From Chelonoidis abingdonii (Eukaryota; Chordata; Testudines; Testudinidae): DNA of 64,000 nucleotides. Location of the stretch: NCBI RefSeq assembly GCF_003597395.2, contig NC_133778.1, forward strand, positions 10,627,937 through 10,691,936, given 5' to 3'. This document shows, piece after piece, positions 45,019 to 56,604 of this stretch. The notes below the pieces were generated by a model that saw only the letters and a list, made by a program, of their open reading frames with translations, ran no database searches and had not been told where the DNA came from. Within the stretch, counting starts at the first letter, position 1; each line of letters starts with the position of its first letter. A program made the position numbers and the translations under genes.

Positions 45019-46034
45019 ACAGGTGCAACAAAATATAATACCATATATTGAAGCAGGCAAGTGCTCCTTCTGACTTTCCACTTTTAATTGGCCCTTGTAA
45101 TCTTGTGGTGCCGACGTGGTGTAGCTTCATTTTATATTGGCTTACAGGGTGGGAGCAGGGGGGTACCACCATTTTGGGCACCCCCAAAAATTATACAAAC
45201 CTGCCGCCTATGTGTTTCACCAGTAGTCTGCACATTTTTGAGGTTGAAGCAATTCCTAAAACTGTTAAGCCAACCTTGGCTGGCTTTGAATTCCTTCTTA
45301 TCAGAAGGCTGTCCCTCTTCAGCGGGAGGTTTGAACAGCATGTAGAGGGTAAGAACCTTTTCTCGCAATGTGTTGCCATCGATAGGCACACATTTTCGAT
45401 TCATGTCTTCCAGCCATAAGTTTAATGCCTTTTCAGTCTTCACTAAAGTCTTATCATGCTTCTGGCTCATCACCTTAGCAGTTATTGGAGCACTTGATGC
45501 CACGGCTTGACGAATTTCTCTTTCTCGAATATTGATAGCATGGGTGCTAGATTTGTTGTGGCCATATTTACGCGCCACATTGGAGACTGACATACCGTCT
45601 CTCAGAAAGTCCAGCACAGCCAGTTTTTCCTCCAGCGTTGGAATAGATCGCTGTTTCTTTGCTTGAGCACCAAATGAAGTAGTTGGCTTGCATTTAGGGG
45701 CCATGTTGTATGAAAAATATGTATATTTAAACACTAGATTCACACTCAGTGTGGCAAGATGCTCACCCTACAAGAGGCCCACAGAAACTGAGACTGACTG
45801 AGGGAACAGCAGATTCACATCTCCCATCTCACGCTCACTGTGGGGCATACACTCATTGGGTGGAATCACCCACACTATTTACAGGTATCTTGTTGTTTTT
45901 CTTTTTCTTGTCGAGTGTGTATAGTTGAATTCACATAAGTTAAATGCGCCTATGATACGATTCACCTGTAATGCAGTCCGTGAAGCTCCATCTGGGTATC
46001 TAAAGGAGACAGTTTACTGTAATATTGTCTGTCA

Positions 46035-46140
46035 ACACAGAATCACAGAAATGTAGGGCTAGAAGGGAACTTGAGACGTCACTAAGTACAACGCCCTACG
46101 CTCCCACAGGATCAAGTAAACGTCATCCTGCTGTTCTTAA
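46035..46140 (-). mobile_element. CR1 LINE 3' end
   Basis: Reads AATCACAGAAATGTAGGGCT...AGGGAACTTGAGA, the antisense CR1 3' terminus. Confidence 0.5.
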
Positions 46141-46149
46141 TAAATATAG

Positions 46150-46430
46150 CACTGGTAAGGTCAGCTGTCATGCCAGTTTCTCATGACATCTGATTGCTGG
46201 TCAGTGGTAGATCAAAATGAGCTAGACAAGGTGGGTGAGGCAATATCTTGTATTGCAACAACATCTGTGGGTGGAAGGTATAAGCTTTTGAGCTACATGG
46301 AGCTCTTCTTCTGGTCTTCTGTGTACCTTGAAGGCTTGTGCCTTTCACCAACAGAAGTTGGTTCAATAAAAGAAATTACCTCATCACCATGTCTCGTGAA
46401 TATCCTGGCTACAACTCTGCAAACAATGAT
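46150..46430 (+). repeat. SINE-like repeat tail
   Basis: Contains ACAGAAGTTGGTTCAATAAA, then GAAATTACCTCATCACC and TATCCTGGCTACAACTCTGC, a tail common in reptile genomes. The family is uncertain. Confidence 0.5.
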
Positions 46431-48321
46431 GGTAAATGACCTAGTCAGTTTAGCTCAGATCTCCTCAAAGGTATTTTGGTGCCTAACTCCCACTGGAATC
46501 AACTGATGCCTTCGGGGATCTGAGTCTCTCAGTCAAACTCTTACTGGACTATCATTTACATCATAATCCCCTCTTCTACACCTACAAACTTTATTTGCAA
46601 TGTAATTGCTATAGAAACGCTCATGTGCATAGAACACTCAAGTATATTTGCAGATAAAAGTCAACTTCACGCTCCACTCTATTGCCATCTTTCTCAAGCA
46701 CTACTTTTCTTTTGTTCCTTTACACCGAGAACAATATACAACATTCTCACCAAACCCCTGCAAAAAGGTATTTAGCCACCTAACTTCCACTGATTTCAGT
46801 GGATGGTAGGAGCCTAAACATCTTTGAGGACCTGGGCCCACATTTTAAAGTGGTTTCAACTGGGCCTCCAACTCAGTGAACGTAAAAGAGCCCCTGCAGA
46901 ATACGTGTCCTCCAAATATCCTTTTTAATTAAGAGCAGTGAAATGTTAACAGCATGTAACCTAGCTATTCATTTATAACATAGGGAGACCAATGGCTTAT
47001 TCTGTGTTCCAATTCCATTAAATACCTAATACACTAGCTAACACAAAGAATAACTGTTTGGCGCAGCGATACGTGTGATAATTATAAATGCTGTTGTAAC
47101 TCAGATTGTTATGGAGTGGTTAATTCTGAGCTAAAATATTGGCAAGGGCCTAAGGCAATAATGAATCAATATTTGTGTCCCAAAAGGGGAAAATTCTATT
47201 AGCAAATCCATATAGTAATAATCATGTTAAGCTTCATTCTGAAGATACAGTAATTCTGTGAGAAAAGAAAGTGAGGCAGATTCACTGGTATGCAACAGCT
47301 GCTCCGGCAGCACAAAGCATCAGTAACCCTGGTTAAACTGGCTGGGTAAGTAGCCGAGTTCATGGTTGCTTTGAGTCACTGGAGTGAACCCAAGCAGCTA
47401 GATAAACTGGGTCAGATTGACTGGTACTAAGGAGCTGGGCCCACATAAATAATTTAAAGGTATTCAGGCTCCAAACGCCATTGGGAGTTAGGCACCTAAA
47501 TATCTTTGAGGAGCTGGGCTATGGATACTTTTGTTTCACCCACTAGACATATTTTACCTTACAAGAAACAAATCTAGGATGGATAATTGCTATGGCTGAC
47601 TAGAAGGGCTACATTAATAGTATGTGAGACAAATGTATTTTTGGCTTTAAGATACCTATAATGCAGCCTTAGCCAATGCAATGAGTGGAACTGATTCTGG
47701 AGTGTGTTTTTAACACATTGCCACTTTCCCTTAAAAAGGTATACCATTAAGGTACTTTTCACAGTGTTGCAACCCCAGGTGTTTACAAATTATGAGTCAA
47801 ATATTGGAAAAATCATGAGACTGAGATTAAATGTTGTGTTCATTGTAGTTGCCTTTAAGAATTGGAGTATTTTGGATGAACATTTTCATGCTTTTCTCTG
47901 CAGCCGTGAGGGTTAGGAATTTATTTTAAAACATTCAAAGCTGAGATTCTCTGGTAGTAACTTGATTTTAGGAGCTGGGGCTCTAACAAAAACATTGTCT
48001 GCTGCAAGACTCCTGATAAAGTCCTGAGAGTTATCAATACTGTTTTCGTGGTTCTAAAAATAACCTCTCCATTCATCATAACCTTTTTGAAAGCAAACTC
48101 TTAACATTTTGTCTGACAAGCTTTTGCTGCTGTCTGATTGATCAATATCAATTTTTCTTTCATTGAAAAAGCAAATATGTTAGAATCTGTATTCAGGGAA
48201 GAAGCACTCAAAAAAAAAAATACTGCCCATTGGTTTTGCAAAGAAAAGAGAAAAACAGGCTGTGCTAATGTGATAGCAGCCATCTTGTCCAACACAGCCA
48301 GTATTGAACCAAGCCGCCAGA
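46431..48321. other. Unit B DNA, no gene
   Basis: From about 46905 it is collinear with 12390-13400. Before that it is B-specific. An A-run is at 48211-48220. No coding signal. Confidence 0.5.
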
Positions 48322-48608
48322 CAGGGCTGGCTCCAGGCACAGAGAAGGAAGTAGGTGCCTGGGGTGGCCAATAGAAAGGGGCGGCACTCCATCCGTTATT
48401 GGGGTGGCACATCCGGATCTGCGGCGGCAATTCGGTGGCAGGTCCTTTAGTCCCTCTCTTCCTCTTTGGCAGCACTTTGGCGGCAGCTCAGTCGTTCTGC
48501 GTCAGTCTTCGGCGGCACTTCAGTGGCAGCACAACTGGGTTTTTCTTTTTTTCCCCTTTTTTTTTTCTTCACTCTCTTGGAGCAGCAAAAATGCTGGAGC
48601 CGGCTCTG
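48322..48608. mobile_element. hAT element (unit B only)
   Basis: Termini CAGGGCTGGCTCCAGG and TGCTGGAGCCGGCTCTG. The flanking duplication is decayed. It is a relative of the outer hAT at 36700-37426 and is absent from A near 13405. Confidence 0.5.
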
Positions 48609-48731
48609 CCCTCCAAGAAAAAAGCATGAGCTGTTACAATTTGAGCTAAAAAGTCATGCATCCTTAGCTGCAGCTGTAACAGACCCAAGTCTTCTGGATT
48701 GGGGATGTGTATCACACACTCACCTTTAGCT

Positions 48732-48776
48732 TAGAATCATAGAATATCAGGTTTGGAAGGGACCTCAGGAGGTCAT
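48732..48776 (-). mobile_element. CR1 3' end, separated from its body by a provirus
   Basis: The antisense CR1 3' terminus (TTAGAATCATAGAATATCAG...GGACCTCAGGAGGTCAT). It continues at 56605 after the provirus. Confidence 0.5.
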
Positions 48777-48783
48777 TGTAGCC

Positions 48784-50096
48784 CAGGGATCGGCAACCTT
48801 TCAGAAGCGGTGTGCCAAGTATTCATTTATTCACTCTAATTTAAGGTTTCACGTGCTGCTAATACATTTTAATGTTTTTAGAAGGTCTCTCTCTCTAAGT
48901 CTATATATTATATAACTAAACTAGTGTTGTATTGTAAAATAAACAGGGTTTTCAAAATGTTTAAGAAGCTTCATTTAAAATGAAATTAAAATGTCGATCG
49001 TATGCCGCTGGCCCGCTCAGCCCGCTGCTGGTCTGGGGTTCTGTTCACCTAGGCCAGCAGCGGGCTGAGTGAGGCCTGTGGCCGGGACCCCGGCTGGCAA
49101 GGGTCCATCAGCCAGAACCCCAGACCAGCAGCTGACTATGCGGGGCCGGCAGCCAGGATCCAGAGGGCTGGGGGAGGGCTGGAGTCAGAGCTGGGGGCTG
49201 GAGGTGTCAGGGCAGGGGGGGGCTAGGTATGGGTGGNNNNNNNNNNNNNNNNNNNNNNNNNNNNNNNNNNNNNNNNNNNNNNNNNNNNNNNNNNNNNNNN
49301 NNNNNNNNNNNNNNNNNNNNNNNNNNNNNNNNNNNNNNNNNNNNNNNNNNNNNNNNNNNNNNNNNNNNNNNNNNNNNNNNNNNNNNNNNNNNNNNNNNNN
49401 NNNNNNNNNNNNNNNNNNNNNNNNNNNNNNNNNNNNNNNNNNNNNNNNNNNNNNNNNNNNNNNNNNNNNNNNNNNNNNNNNNNNNNNNNNNNNNNNNNNN
49501 NNNNNNNNNNNNNNNNNNNNNNNNNNNNNNNNNNNNNNNNNNNNNNNNNNNNNNNNNNNNNNNNNNNNNNNNNNNNNNNNNNNNNNNNNNNNNNNNNNNN
49601 NNNNNNNNNNNNNNNNNNNNNNNNNNNNNNNNNNNNNNNNNNNNNNNNNNNNNNNNNNNNNNNNNNNNNNNNNNNNNNNNNNNNNNNNNNNNNNNNNNNN
49701 NNNNNNNNNNNNNNNNNNNNNNNNNNNNNNCTTCCTGACAGGACCCCCAGAACTCCCAACTCATACAACCCCCACAGCTCCTTCTCCCCTGACCACCCCC
49801 TCCACAGACCCCCCCACCTTAACTGCCCCCCCCAGGATCCTCCTTGCTCCCGGTCCCCTGACTGCCCTGACTCCTATGCACCTGCTGCCCCCTCACAAAC
49901 CCAGGGACACCTATGCCCCATCCAACCCCTCCCTGACTGCCCCCTCCAGAGACCCCCACCCCTAGGCACCCGGGATCTGGGCCGGGCTGGGCACGATTTT
50001 TAATAGCATGCTGGAGTCTCGGCAGTCTCCAGCATGCCATTAAAAATTGTCTTGCGTGCCATCTTTGGCACATGTGCCATAGGTTGCCGACTCCTG
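48784..50096. mobile_element. hAT element inside the provirus LTR, containing a gap
   Basis: Termini CAGGGATCGGCAACC and GGTTGCCGACTCCTG, with the 8-bp duplication TTGTAGCC at 48776-48783 and 50097-50104. It contains 494 N (49237-49730) flanked by GC-rich sequence. The long frames across it are artefacts of the N run. Confidence 0.5.
49237..49730. other. Assembly gap of 494 N
   Basis: Inside a GC-rich hAT. Its flanks are G-rich on the left and C-rich on the right; contents unknown. Confidence 0.5.
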
Positions 50097-50992
50097 TTGT
50101 AGCCTGTAGGATTAACCTGCTTGCATATGCATATATCTATCTACATATATCTTATAGTTTAAATATTTTGGTTTCTTGTAATAGGTTTGTATAAATTTAT
50201 ATTAAGGTAAGTTTGGCTGTAATGCAAAGAGACCTACAGGCCATATGCTGTATGTTAAGCTAAGGCAAAGTCAGCATATCTATATTAAGACCATTTACCT
50301 AGATAAATATCCACACATATGTCTAAGACCTTTTATCTGGACAGATAGATAATGGGAAAATGGTATAGGGGATTTCCAAGTTTGTACCCACAGACTTAAC
50401 AGGTACACCACAAGGAAAAAACTGACATGACTAAAAAGAATAAAAATAACGTGTGTATGTACATGTCATCAATAAGCACAAACATACTAGCCTTTGGAGT
50501 AAGTGTACACTAACATTTTGTGGGTGAGGAATGAAATTTGGGCATAGGAGGAAGGATTTCCAGCACTTGTGCCCTATAAAAGATGTGAGCCACCTCGCTA
50601 GAGTACTCACACTCTCTATTTCAACTCTATTCTATTCCTCTATCGATCTACTACAACTACTACTATTAGTAGACTGTACTTGTTTTTCTTAACTTTCTAA
50701 GTTCCAAGGGGATCAGGCTAAGCTTGGTTTCACTAAGCTTTTGTTCTTAGTTTTATTTATTAGGTTTTGATTTTAAGTTTAAGTTAGTCAAGTAAACTCT
50801 AAGTTAGCTTTGATAGCTCTTTAGCTATCTGTCTCAGTGTGAGCTTCCTGTCATATCCCTGACGGTCCTTTGTAAATTCTGTGGAGCCTGATTTGGGACA
50901 AGAACTTTTATCTTTGGATCAAACAGATTGGCAAGCCTAAAACCCATACTATCCAAATTAATATTAACAACACCCTAAATCAGGTAACAGAC

Positions 50993-51010
50993 TGGCGAGT
51001 CAGCCAGGAG
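50993..51010 (+). promoter_or_regulatory. Probable retroviral primer-binding site
   Basis: Starts TGGCGAGTCAGCC three bases after the 5' LTR ends, where a tRNA primer site is expected. Which tRNA it matches was not determined. Confidence 0.5.
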
Positions 51011-51527
51011 ACTTGAGGAGTATGTGACAGGAATTTTCAAGGATTCCAGGCATCCTTAGACCCCTGAGAATCTCACCTGAGGCATAGGTAAATAGTTAAA
51101 GTTACAGAGAATTAGAGAGCAAGATTGTGTGTCTTACTCACTCACTCTTAAGAACACAGGAACCTGAATTCCTGTGGGTGCAGCTTGGCACCAATCCCAG
51201 TATTTCCTGTTCTGTATTGTGGTTTAACTTAGAGTTTTAGATTAGAGATTTTGAAATTTAATCTTGCAAGATAGAGAGTAATAGTAGTATTATTTAAAGT
51301 GATACACACATTTAAGGGGTTTTGTTAAAGGTTGAAATTATAACGAACGGTACCGATAAGATATTAGCAGTAGCATTGGGTCCGATGACCCACACTAGTA
51401 GTGGCAGGGGAGTTGATAAATCTATGTATTAATTGCTGCCAAGAGGCCGCAATAACTCAGAATTCATACAGTTCTTCAGTCCGCACATCAATTTCACCTG
51501 CGGTTAAGTGCAGCATGGCGTAGTCAC

Positions 51528-51863
51528 ATGAAAGAGGAAACAGATGAGCCACCATACATTAATTTGTTGGTTAATAACTCTCTTCCCCATTTATGGGAAA
51601 TGGTTAACATACATATAATTGATGATACTTCTTTAAAGGAGGCAGTAGCCTTACTGGCCAAGGTATATTCTCAGGGAGGTCCTAAAATAGGTCGGTGTGG
51701 AGCCACTGTTGCAATACTTCAGGAACCACGAGCTACTCCCACTTTGAGGACTGAGGGACTCCCAGGGTACCAGTGTTGGCAAATGACCCTAACTCACGTA
51801 GTAACCCTGGATCTTCACGTGGGTGTGCCCCTCGATAGGGTTATGCATTTGGATCCCATGTAG
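51528..51863 (+). pseudogene. Possible gag remnant
   Basis: An open frame of 111 codons in the gag position, with no motif that I can assign. Only about 1.2 kb separates the primer site from the protease, so most of gag is missing. Confidence 0.5.
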
Positions 51864-52239
51864 GGGCCTGGTACCATGCTTCTTTCTTTTCAGATGCTGC
51901 ATAGAACAATTAATGCCTGCAGAGACCCAAGCCACCACCTCCTCACAAAGATGAGGACTCAGTTGTAATGATGTTTTAAAAAGGTTAGCAGACAGTTGAG
52001 GCTCAATGACAGGATATCTGGGAACTCCGAGCCCGCGTGAATGAGCTGATGATGGACGGCCAAGACCCAGCACCCTCGAACCATCCGGTGGCCTTGGTTG
52101 ACCCATTTCATTCTCTCTGGTGGACAGAAGAAGGAGAGAGAGAAGGAAAAACCCATAGATTATTTGTCTGCATTCTCTACAAATTACTCAGCATGATGGC
52201 AATTGTCCCTGAACGTAGTCATAGCCCTTTTAGGCAGAG

Positions 52240-52518
52240 ATGCAAGCAGGAGACCTACAGTATCTGCAGTGGTTGCGGTACTGCCACAGGAATTTTATTA
52301 TAGATACTGGGGCAGCAATTAGCACTATCCATGTCAAGGATCCTAGATCCTCTTCTCTGTCATTAGGGTATATGAAAACACTTGCAACTTTTGCAAGTAA
52401 TCAGGTTGTTACCACACTTTCTAAACCCATTGAAGTACAAATTGGTCACCTAAGAAAAGGTTCATACCTTTACGTTGAAGAAATTAGCAGACACAAGGAA
52501 TTGCCTATTGGGAACTGA
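52240..52518 (+). pseudogene. Retroviral protease remnant
   Basis: Contains the aspartic protease active site DTGAA (about 52303-52317) preceded by hydrophobic residues (FII) in a 92-codon frame. It stands where a pol protease should be. Ancient and without an intact pol frame. Confidence 0.5.
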
Positions 52519-52688
52519 TTTCCTATACAAACAGGGATTTGTTCTTAATTTGGATAACCAATTGTTGTGTCTTACCTCAGAGCAGGCAAAGGATAACTCA
52601 ACAGTGATCATACCTGAGTGTAGTATGGTATTTCCAATGAAGGACTCTGAACCTGAGGAGTATGATTTAAACAAAATAGTGGCTAACC

Positions 52689-53260
52689 ATGCAGACCAAC
52701 CTAAGTTACAGGTGTTACTTTGCAAGCATGCAAGCTAAATACAAACATAATTGCAGATGTATGGCAGTCACTATTGTTGTGGAAGGAGGAGATATATCAG
52801 CCCAAAGACAATATCCTTACCCAGAACAGGCAAACCCATATATAGAAAAGACTATCAAGTCTTTACTGACACAGGGAGTACTATGTAGATGTATTTCCAC
52901 TGCCAATTCCCCTATTTGGCCCATAAAGAAACCAGATGGTCTTGGTGTCTCACAATTGATTACAGATGCCTGAATAAGGTCACACCCACTTATGCCCCTA
53001 CAGTGGCCAAGATGTCAGATCTAATCAAGTACTTTGATCCAGAGGCTGTGTAGTTTACTGTCCTTGACATCAGTAACAGCTTTCGGATACCCTACCATCT
53101 GGAGGTAGCGGTGAATGTTAATGCGTTAGCGGCTGTGGCTTCACAAGAAAGGTATGGGAAAATCAGACCTGTGGCCTATGCCTCAAGTTCAATTGGTGAC
53201 ATTAAATGTAAGTATGAAAATTGTGAAAGTACCTATTGGCAACCAGTTGGGCCATACAAC
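52689..53260 (+). pseudogene. Reverse transcriptase remnant with internal deletion
   Basis: The first part shows the fingers-region words (NSPIWPIKKPDG about 52906-52941) and a VLDI motif near 53060. About 100 bp later the frame enters connection-domain-like sequence (RPVAYASSS near 53168). The segment that should hold the YxDD catalytic motif is gone, and stops interrupt the rest. Confidence 0.5.
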
Positions 53261-53689
53261 AGTTTTAGTTTCTAATTGGCCTCAGCCCAATCATATTACA
53301 CTCATCGCACCCTCCCCTTCAGTTCTTACTGTCCAACAGGGTAAAAGACGGGCAAGTCTCAAATGCTTACCTAGCCCACTAGGCATTACTGCTGCAAGGA
53401 AAAGATACTGCAGTAAAACCTATTAGATCACCATCTTTGTTACCAGCTGACCTACTGTATCAAGGAGAGCCATATGTGTGCCCAATCTTGATCAACTGGA
53501 TCTAAGGGGGGAGGAAAATCAAAAGCTTTTCCAACCATTCATCCAGGAAACAGATCTGTTAATCATTTCTTTGTTAACGGTTCTAGTTATTACCATCCAG
53601 GAAAACCTTATACAGGGTTTGAAATCTTTGCAGTTCTTCCCAAGGAGAAAGGAGAGCCTTGGGAGAAGGCATATTCATGCATTACACAT

Positions 53690-54661
53690 TCAGCTCAATA
53701 TGCTGAATTAGCAGCAGTGGCTTGCGTATTGAACTGTGTGCAGTTCTCCATCACCACCACATCCCAAAGTATCTGTCTGTTTTCAGACTCCGCATAGGTA
53801 TGCAATTCTCTCACAGAGTTTCTACCATGTTGGGAGACAAATGGGTTCACATCTTCTGATGGCGCACCTATTAGGTATGCATCACTGACAAAATCTATCC
53901 ACCAGTTAGCAGTTACAATCACTGTCCCAGGGTGGCCACTTAGGATGGATGTGCAACAATATTGTGATAACTGTTTGGCATGTGCCCAAGCTAATCCAAC
54001 TCCATCCAAAAGAAATGCACCATTGAAATCTCAGGTGTAGGAAGGTCCTTGGATGGCTTAGCCGACTGACTTTGTAGGTCCTTTACCAAGGACTCAAAGA
54101 GGTAACCAATACTATTAGTGGTCGATCCTTTTTCAAAGTGGGTAGAGGCATTTCCTCTTAAGGCTAATACAGCAAAAGCCACCACCAAGCTCCTAGTAGA
54201 GCAAGTCTTCTCTCAGTGGGGGATCCCTGCAAAGGTAGAATCGAACCAGGAATCACATTTCACTGGACAGTTCTTTAGGGACTGTCTTAAATTAATGACA
54301 GTCCTGCAGAGACTACACATCCCATACAGACCACAGTTATCTGGGATGGTGGAACGAACCAATCGGACTATAAAAAAAAGATATTGAGGAAACTGGTTGA
54401 TGCCAATGGACATAACTGGGACGCTCTCATGCCTCTAATTGTGATGGCATTGAGACCAACTCCAGCTGCATCTACTGATAAAACACCCTTTAAAGTGATG
54501 ACAGACCGAATGATGCAATTACCAAACCATTTAATCTGACTCAAGAGGCAGTCAATTAGAGGGAATAAAAATGGATACCTATCTGCAGAATCTGTAAAAA
54601 CATTTAAATCAAATCCACTTTCAGGTAGCAGCCAAATTGGGAAAATCCAAAAGAAAGGCAA
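53690..54661 (+). pseudogene. RNase H and integrase remnants
   Basis: RNase H-like words with an FSDSA motif (about 53780-53795); a zinc-finger CxxC of integrase (CDNCLACAQ near 53965); and the integrase core at 54118-54387. The core has VDPFSKW (first Asp) and VERTNRT (the Glu), but the second catalytic Asp position reads Asn (SNQES). Stops and frame changes separate the parts. Confidence 0.5.
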
Positions 54662-55207
54662 AGGCTTACTTTGACAAAAAACAGAGAGAGAATACTTGGA
54701 AGGTTAAAGACCAAGTAATGCTGTCATTGTATAAAGCACCAGAACATGGGCTGTGTAACCAATGGATCGGACCCTTCTGAATCATCAATAAACTCAGTTC
54801 ATCAGTGTATAAAATTAGGATAACAGGAGCCAAGCATAATAGAGACACAATCTATCATACTAATTAGTTAAAGCTGTATCGATCATTCCGGTCGCAGGAG
54901 CAATTTTCTCCTCCGGACTTAAGTGAACAGCATCCAACAGAATCGCGACAACTGGAGCCCAGCAGATTGCAACCATGAAATGGACATTGACATTTCTGAT
55001 TTACTACACCCTTATCATTGCTCTAAGGATAAGACTGAGCCAAAATCACAAATCTGGGACTGAACTATTACAACCCCATGAAACCAGATGACACAGTCGT
55101 GCTCAATTGCCTGAGCACATGAAACACGACATACCAACACAAAAGAAGCGGACTATTATACTCAACCCAAGACTTATCCAGAGGAAGGGCAATTTACTGT
55201 TTATAAT

Positions 55208-55861
55208 ATGCATGACATAACCCAACTGTTAAATGAGACCCAACGTAAAATTAATCAGCTGATCATTTTAAACAATGATCAGCACAGGGATCAACATTTA
55301 GGAAAGGAGATTATATACTCTGCATATGGGGAATACGTCGTAAATGCAAGCACTGATGCATTACGATCCTTAAGATTGGGAAAGGTTCCTAACTTAATTA
55401 AAAATGAGCAACTGTTAAGTTGGTACTGTCCCAAGTGTTTTCAAAAGCTGGAAAAGGAACAATCCACATGTTTGGATTCATGCCAGCATTTATCAGTGGG
55501 TGCTATGAGAGAAATGGGATCTGTGACAACTTACCCCAAACGAGACAGTTGTTTTCTTTCTAAAGATTGTATGATGGCACAATCCTTGTATGTCTCATTC
55601 ACAGTCTCGTTACCAGTGTTTGACCCAGACAAGGATGTGTACAGGCAATTGGTTGTTGTCCATTCTATAGGTCACCTCAAAGACAACATCTATAGAGAAC
55701 GCATTAATGTACCTCCCCTGGTGGTCTGTCACACTCCAACTCAGACTTGGAAAGTGCCACAGATGGCCTGTTGTACTGAAAACGGGCCTCAGTATATCTG
55801 TAAGTGTAACATGTTTGAAACAGACATTGCTCTGTGTGGACTGCAGAGAGAGAAAGTATAG
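55208..55861 (+). pseudogene. Env-like open frame of the provirus
   Basis: 217 codons in the env position with nine or more cysteines and one likely N-glycosylation site (NAS). I see no fusion peptide or membrane anchor before the stop, and the sequence beyond, up to the 3' LTR, has no long frame. A truncated surface-protein remnant is the best reading; homology was not established. Confidence 0.5.
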
Positions 55862-56152
55862 AATTCACAACCATCATGCCTAGTGAGGCTGACCCAGTGG
55901 AAGACTCCGATGGAGAGGGTGACCTGTGCTGGAAATAACCAATTTTGTGTAGGTTACCAAGCAAAAGACATATCAATATGGTCCCTTGGAGTGTTCTGAC
56001 ACAGAACCAAATTTTTGTTTTACTCCAAAGCAACCTACTTTGATAGGGAATTAAGTTATTTCCCCTATTCCCACTTTTGAAAACATTACCATTATTCAGT
56101 CCAACCCAGCCTATCATCTTTACGAAAATGCCATTGAAACTACCCCCATAAA

Positions 56153-56604
56153 TACTTGTTTATTAGGTTTTGATTTTAAGTTAGTCAAGTAAACTCTAAG
56201 TTAGCTTTGCTAGCTCTTAGCATTAGCTTCTTCTAAGCACTGCATCTCTTACTCAAGAATTGAGAAACCTGAACCGCAAGGCTAGTCCTGTGTCTCTTAT
56301 CACCAGGTTATCGAGGAAGGGTGTGAGTATATTAACCAAAGCTTTGAAGCATATAATACCATAATACCATATGTATCTTTTGAATAACAGTAATGTAATT
56401 GTAACTTTGTAACTCTGATTATTTTAACCATTTAATTACTATTTCATTGATTTCAATAAAAAGGCTTTATGGCTATATCGGCCTCAGTGTGAGCTTCCTG
56501 TCATACTCCCGAACAAGAACTTTAATCTTCTGATCAAACAGATTGACGAGCCTAAAACCCATACTATCCAAATTAATAGTATTAACACCCTAAATCAGGC
56601 AACA
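56153..56604 (+). repeat. 3' LTR of the provirus, lacking its 5' part
   Basis: Matches the end of the 5' LTR from 50745 (TTTATTAGGTTTTGATTTTA) to the terminal CA, with AATAAA near 56455. The part matching 50105-50744 is missing, so U3 is lost. Confidence 0.5.

Larger units (their letters stand above)
42884..45213. mobile_element. Element nested in the Tigger transposase gene
   Basis: The ends match in inverted orientation (GGCGGCAAGTTATAT at the left; GGCGGCAGGTTTGTATAAT on the other strand at the right). The flanks GCTTCACC (42876-42883) and GTTTCACC (45214-45221) fit an 8-bp duplication with one change, so a hAT-like element is likely. It contains GC-rich tandem repeats and another element. 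Confidence 0.5.
41583..45704 (-). pseudogene. Tigger transposase, split and frameshifted
   Basis: The N-terminal part (45704-45215) starts MAPKCKPTTSF and has a CENP-B-type helix-turn-helix (LEEKLAVLDFLRDG, VARKYG) and a second DNA-binding domain. The catalytic DDE part resumes at 42890: FNADETGLFW (first D), VLLIVDNVPGYP (second D), LPPNTTSILQPLDKGV (third D). The C-terminal part (42266-41583) is acidic and lysine/glutamine-rich. A 2.3-kb insertion separates the two halves, and there are frame changes near 42560 and 42270. It cannot make transposase as it stands. Confidence 0.5.
41319..45968 (-). mobile_element. Tigger (pogo-group) DNA transposon, dead, with nested insertions
   Basis: Termini CAGTGGAGTCATATC and, at the other end, GATACGATTCACCTG (inverted match), each next to a TA (41317-41318, 45969-45970), the Tc1/mariner/pogo target. 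It encodes a minus-strand transposase in pieces (see next entry). Present only in unit B. Confidence 0.5.
48777..50989 (+). repeat. 5' LTR of the provirus, split by a hAT
   Basis: The first 7 bases (48777-48783) precede the hAT and the rest (50105-50989) follows it. It has a TATA-like CTATAAAAG near 50575 and ends GGTAACA. The end (50745-50989) matches the 3' LTR, but this copy lacks about 240 bp present at 56220-56470, including the AATAAA there. Confidence 0.5.
48777..56604 (+). mobile_element. Endogenous retrovirus, degraded
   Basis: An old provirus inserted in a CR1: GTCAT at 48772-48776 and 56605-56609, with TG at the left end (TGTAGCC) and CA at the right (GGCAACA). Order: 5' LTR with a hAT inside, primer-binding-like site, short gag remnant, protease, reverse transcriptase with a large deletion, RNase H and integrase pieces, env-like frame, truncated 3' LTR. 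Many stops and frame changes; it cannot replicate. The integrase looks nearest to gamma/epsilon-type (class I) elements, but the class call is tentative. Confidence 0.5.

Noticed and set aside
49069..50003. Frames of 170-298 codons
   Set aside because: Most of each is N; the flanks are a hAT element.
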